64,000 nucleotides of DNA from Cloacibacterium normanense (GTDB lineage: Bacteria; Bacteroidota; Bacteroidia; Flavobacteriales; Weeksellaceae), in the NCBI RefSeq assembly GCF_003860565.1, contig NZ_CP034157.1, forward strand, positions 1,364,001 through 1,428,000. Reading direction: 5' to 3'. The notes under the pieces are model-generated. The model saw nothing but the letters and a program-made list of their open reading frames with translations. It did no database searches and was not told the DNA's origin. The position numbers and the translations under genes were made by a program. The number at the start of each line of letters is the position of its first letter. The first letter of the stretch is position 1. Shown here piece after piece: positions 60,412 to 64,000 of this stretch.

Positions 60412-63400
60412 TTAATCTAAATGTTTTGGCGTAAAACCATCTTCACTTAGTTCTTTGTGTACATATTCTGCTTTCATTTCTGCTTCGTAATCTATCTTTT
60501 CGTGCTTGCCCATTCTTCTAAGAATAGAATCAAAAATAGAATATACTACTGGTACAATAATTAGCGTAAGGAATAAAGATGATGTTAAACCACCAATAAT
60601 TACCCAAGCCAAACCTTTATTCATCTCTGCACCTGCGCCGTTTGCTAATGCAATTGGCAACATCCCGAAAATCATCGCAATAGTTGTCATCAAGATAGGA
60701 CGAAGACGTGCGTGGTTGGCTTGTATTAAAGCATCGTGAGTATTAACTCCTGCTGCTTTTCTGGCATTGGTAAAGTCAACAATCAAAATTGCATTTTTCG
60801 CTACCAAACCAATCAACATAATCATCCCCAACATGGTGAAAATATTCAATGAATTACCTGTAAGTGCTAAAATGAGCATTACCCCAATCATCGCCAACGG
60901 AATTGAAAACAATACTACAAATGGATATACAAAAGAGTCGTACAACGATACCATTACCAAATAAACTAAGACAATAGCCGCTAACAAAGCAATACCTAAT
61001 GTACCAAAACCTTCTTGTTGGTTTTCCATATCACCACTCCAGATGTAATCTACTCCTGCAGGTTTATCTTTACCATCCATAAATTGGTTTGCCCATTCGT
61101 TTGCAACATCTCCTACAGGTCTTCCTACCGCTTTAGCTTTCACTTTTACAGACGGAGATTTGTCTCTACGTTCTAGTAAACTAGGCCCTGAACCCATTTT
61201 AACATCAGCAAACTGACTCAAACGAATTTGCTGTCCTTGAGAATTAGTAAAAATTAAATTCTTAACATCTTCAATAGATTTTCTGCTATTATCAGCAAAA
61301 CGAATATTAATATCATATTCATATTCTCCAGCTTTAAATTTTCCGTCTGTATTACCGTTGAATGCTGTTTGCATTGCTTGTCCTACACTCGAAAGATTTA
61401 AGCCCAAAGACGCCATTTTATCTCTATCTAAATTTACCTGAACTTCTGGATTACCTGTATCCGTAGATAACTCTGCATCTACGGCACCCGGAACTTTTTT
61501 CAATAAATTTAAAATTCTTGTTGCTTCTTTTACAGCCGTAGCATTATCAGGAGCGGTAACTACCATTTCTATAGGAGCATTTTCTGCACCCATTATACCA
61601 ATAGGAGCTGTTTTAAATTCAACTCCTGTAAATTTTTCTTCTAAAGCTCTTTTTACTTTTGCAGATTTAATATCTGTGCTTTCAGAACGCTCAGATTTAT
61701 CTATTAAATTTACCTGAACTTCAGATTGATAAGTAGTAGCTTGTGCTCCACCAAAACCAGTAGATTGTTGACCAACAGTGGTAATTAAATCTACCACATC
61801 TTTATCTTTTCTTAAGAATTTTTCGACTTCTAAAGTAATTTGGTTTGTTTTCTCGATGGTTGCATCTTTTGGCAATTCCATTTGAACCAAGAACTGTCCA
61901 CGGTCTGTTTTCGGGAAGAATTCTCCACCAATATAACCGAATTTCACTAACATGAAAGACATAATCAAAACAACAAAAGTAATTACTACGGTAAATATTC
62001 TTCTAAAAGTAGTTCTAAGAGACCATTCTAACAAGCCTGTAATCCAATGTGTAAAGTTATCTAATTGTTTTTCGAACCAAAGAATGAATTTTTCAAAAGC
62101 ATTTTTACCTGTAAGATGTTGTAATTTTCCAAATCTTGATGACAACCAAGGTATAATGGTAAAAGAGGCCAACAATGATAATAATGTTGCAATAACCACG
62201 GTTACACAGAATTGTGCCAAGATATTAGCTACAAGACCTGTACTCATCGCAATTGGCAAAAATACTACCACAATTACCAAAGTAATAGCAGCAACGGTAA
62301 AGCCAATTTCCGCAGCACCATCATACGCTGCTCTAATTTTGCTTTTTCCCATTTCCATGTGACGATAGATATTCTCTAGAACCACAATCGCGTCATCTAC
62401 CAAAATCCCCACAACTAACGAAAGTCCTAATAAACTCATCAAGTTTAAGGTATATCCCATGAGATACATGCCGATAAAAGCTGCAATTAATGAAGCCGGA
62501 ATAGAAACCATTACAATAAATGCATTTCTAACACTATGCAAGAACAACAACATTACAATAGCCACCAAAACAATAGCTAAGAATAAATCGAAAATAACGT
62601 GGTCTGCAGATTCTAATGTAAAATCTGTAGTATCATTTACTACTTTTAATTTTACCCCTTGAAGTTTATATCCATCTTCTACTGTTTTTATTGTTTCTTG
62701 AATGCTTTCTGAAACCGCTACAGCATTAGCATCAGACTGTTTTTTAACCTGCATTAAAATAGTAGGAAACTGGTTGAATCTCGCTAATTTTTCAACATCT
62801 TTTTGAGCATCAAAAACAGTTGCTACATCAGAAAGACGAACTTGGGCTCCGTTTTTATTCGAAACCACAAGATTGCTCATTTCTTCTACAGATTTATATT
62901 TACCAGATAATCTAATGGTAGATTTATTAACTCTGGTTTTTAAACTACCTGTAGGGAAATCTAAGTTTGAAGTAAGGATTGCCTGTTGCACTTCCCCAAT
63001 AGAAAGTCCGTAACCTTGTAATTTTTTATCATCAATATTTACCTGAATTTCTCTCTCTTGTCCACCAACAAGGTCAACTTGCGCCACACCATTTACACGA
63101 GAAAAAATAGGTTCTATTTTTTTGTCTAAAAGGTCATAAAGTTCTTTATTATTTAATTTATCAGACGAAATACTCATGGTGATAATAGGCAAATCATCCA
63201 AAGAGAATTTATTAAGAGAAGGCGCATCTACATCATCTGGAAGGTCTGCCAATATTGCATTTACCTTACGCTGTGCATCATTAAGCGCATAATCTACATC
63301 TGCACCATTATTAAGCTGAACCATAATAACAGACAAACTTTCGTACGAAGAAGATTCTACTTTTTTTACGTTTTCTAAAGAACCTACCGCATCTTCAATT

Positions 63401-63597
63401 TTTCGGGTAACAGATGTTTCTACTTCACTAGGAGAAGCTCCTGGATAAACGGTAGAAATAGTTACTATATTGGTTTCAAATTTTGGAATGAGCTCGTATC
63501 CCATCATAGAATAGCTCAAAAGTCCTCCTAACGTTAGCAATGTAAATAATACAATAACCAACGATGGTCTTTTAATCGATATTTCTGCTAACTTCAT
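60412..63597 (-). CDS. RND efflux transporter permease (HAE1/AcrB type)
   Basis: 1061 residues. Order: first membrane helix (SLVIVLFTLLTLGGLLSY), a large periplasmic loop (ATVYPGASPSEVETSVTRKIEDAVG region), helices 2-6 with LVVGILVDDAIVVLENIYRHME (proton-relay Asp pair), a second periplasmic loop, and helices 8-12 with MLGMIMLIGLVAKNAILIVDFTN (relay Lys region). It is the proton-driven inner-membrane pump of a tripartite drug efflux system. The adaptor gene starts 1 base upstream and runs out of the window. Confidence 0.95.
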   Translation of the reverse strand: MKLAEISIKRPSLVIVLFTLLTLGGLLSYSMMGYELIPKFETNIVTISTVYPGASPSEVETSVTRKIEDAVGSLENVKKVESSSYESLSVIMVQLNNGADVDYALNDAQRKVNAILADLPDDVDAPSLNKFSLDDLPIITMSISSDKLNNKELYDLLDKKIEPIFSRVNGVAQVDLVGGQEREIQVNIDDKKLQGYGLSIGEVQQAILTSNLDFPTGSLKTRVNKSTIRLSGKYKSVEEMSNLVVSNKNGAQVRLSDVATVFDAQKDVEKLARFNQFPTILMQVKKQSDANAVAVSESIQETIKTVEDGYKLQGVKLKVVNDTTDFTLESADHVIFDLFLAIVLVAIVMLLFLHSVRNAFIVMVSIPASLIAAFIGMYLMGYTLNLMSLLGLSLVVGILVDDAIVVLENIYRHMEMGKSKIRAAYDGAAEIGFTVAAITLVIVVVFLPIAMSTGLVANILAQFCVTVVIATLLSLLASFTIIPWLSSRFGKLQHLTGKNAFEKFILWFEKQLDNFTHWITGLLEWSLRTTFRRIFTVVITFVVLIMSFMLVKFGYIGGEFFPKTDRGQFLVQMELPKDATIEKTNQITLEVEKFLRKDKDVVDLITTVGQQSTGFGGAQATTYQSEVQVNLIDKSERSESTDIKSAKVKRALEEKFTGVEFKTAPIGIMGAENAPIEMVVTAPDNATAVKEATRILNLLKKVPGAVDAELSTDTGNPEVQVNLDRDKMASLGLNLSSVGQAMQTAFNGNTDGKFKAGEYEYDINIRFADNSRKSIEDVKNLIFTNSQGQQIRLSQFADVKMGSGPSLLERRDKSPSVKVKAKAVGRPVGDVANEWANQFMDGKDKPAGVDYIWSGDMENQQEGFGTLGIALLAAIVLVYLVMVSLYDSFVYPFVVLFSIPLAMIGVMLILALTGNSLNIFTMLGMIMLIGLVAKNAILIVDFTNARKAAGVNTHDALIQANHARLRPILMTTIAMIFGMLPIALANGAGAEMNKGLAWVIIGGLTSSLFLTLIIVPVVYSIFDSILRRMGKHEKIDYEAEMKAEYVHKELSEDGFTPKHLD

Positions 63598-63598
63598 A

Positions 63599-64000
63599 CT
63601 ACTTTATGATATTAATTTTAGAACCATTATCTAGGTTAATTTGTCCACTGGTAATCACTTGGTCTCCATTTTTAAGACCGTTTAAGATTTGAACTTTATC
63701 GCCGTACACTTTTCCAGGCGTTACTTTAATCAATTTAGCAACTCCGTTTTGAGCTACAAAAATTTGTCCAGAACTCACTCCGTTTACGAATGCAGTAGCT
63801 GGTACCGTTAACATATTTTGAGTTTCGGCACCATTATTCGTTTGGAAAATTGCAGTAGCATACATCCCAGCTTTTAAGTTTCCTCTGTTTTGAACTTCAA
63901 TTTCTACAGGGAAATTAAGTGAAGCATCACTTTTTGGAGCAATAAATGTAATTCTACCACTGAAAGAATCTTCTGGTAAAACATTTACATTAATAGCAAC
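63599..64000 (-). CDS. RND efflux periplasmic adaptor subunit, partial (5' end outside window)
   Basis: Only the C-terminal 133 residues are here; the frame is open at the window edge, so the real start lies beyond 64000 (an internal ATG at 63865 is not the start). The beta-barrel and membrane-proximal domains of a MacA/AcrA-type adaptor are recognisable: FSGRITFIAPKSDASLNFPVEIEVQN, given in parts FSGRITFIAPKSD, then NRGNLKAGMYATAIFQT and LKNGDQVITSGQINLDNGSKI. The permease gene follows by 1 base, so both form one operon. Confidence 0.93.
   Translation of the reverse strand, partial: VAINVNVLPEDSFSGRITFIAPKSDASLNFPVEIEVQNRGNLKAGMYATAIFQTNNGAETQNMLTVPATAFVNGVSSGQIFVAQNGVAKLIKVTPGKVYGDKVQILNGLKNGDQVITSGQINLDNGSKINIIK

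Overview
The window looks like a chromosomal segment of a Bacteroidota bacterium, order Flavobacteriales, most likely the Weeksellaceae (Chryseobacterium/Cloacibacterium group). The reasons are the strongly A/T-rich sequence, promoters of the TAnnTTTG type in place of a sigma70 -10 box, the near absence of Shine-Dalgarno sequences, a type IX secretion C-terminal domain on the M36 peptidase, a fused E1 alpha/beta branched-chain dehydrogenase, an rpsF-rpsR-rplI operon without priB/ssb, and a flavobacterial alpha-2-macroglobulin. Genus and species cannot be settled from the sequence alone. No phage, insertion sequence, CRISPR array or rRNA operon is visible. One tRNA gene (Arg, anticodon ACG) is present.

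Layout. 1-5755: start of ribA (minus), then a seven-gene plus-strand run (TetR regulator, AarF/ABC1 kinase, DUF2256 mini-protein, DUF2805 protein, SDR, MarR regulator, photolyase) that looks like a light/DNA-repair cluster. 5941-18466: minus-strand housekeeping genes (lipid kinase, lipoprotein, gyrB, gltD, gltB, lysS, cytochrome c). 18621-22381: lipB, a small monooxygenase and a secreted M36 metallopeptidase. 22740-28733: branched-chain 2-oxo acid dehydrogenase E2 and E1 genes flanking a lipoprotein, an acetyltransferase and the rpsF-rpsR-rplI operon. 29062-35430: DUF4197 lipoprotein, a three-gene exporter (ABC with degenerate ATPase motifs, HlyD, TolC), DUF493 and a TIGR01777 epimerase-like protein. 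35482-41003: minus-strand small enzymes (ArsC-like, dNK, glutaminyl cyclase, SRPBCC, two VOC, DUF1569) and a Crp-family regulator. 41095-50919: TolC-HlyD-ABC-2 permease operon with a palindromic operator, then a 1988-residue alpha-2-macroglobulin. 51026-59195: UbiA-like protein, recF-DUF721, COG4389 membrane protein, mtgA, substrate-binding lipoprotein, tRNA-Arg, GldA-like ATPase and a split threonine/serine exporter. 59355-64000: exported protein and an RND efflux operon cut by the window edge.

The notable non-gene content is a rich set of small interspersed repeats: a ~115-130 bp inverted-repeat element in two copies; a palindromic TTGGAAT-type element in several copies; heptamer arrays in GATnnnn phase (one of 16 units); hairpin clusters; a GC-rich mosaic block; and short repeat-like tracts that lie in frame inside coding sequences (the E2 linker and the alpha-2-macroglobulin gene). 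The genes most worth a second look are the ABC exporter whose Walker B, signature and H-loop residues all deviate, the alpha-2-macroglobulin with no CxEQ thioester but a SusC-like signature, and the photolyase-linked cluster with an SDR that lacks the catalytic tyrosine. Several starts were moved downstream of the longest reading frame because the upstream part overlaps promoters, terminators or repeats; each case is explained in its entry.
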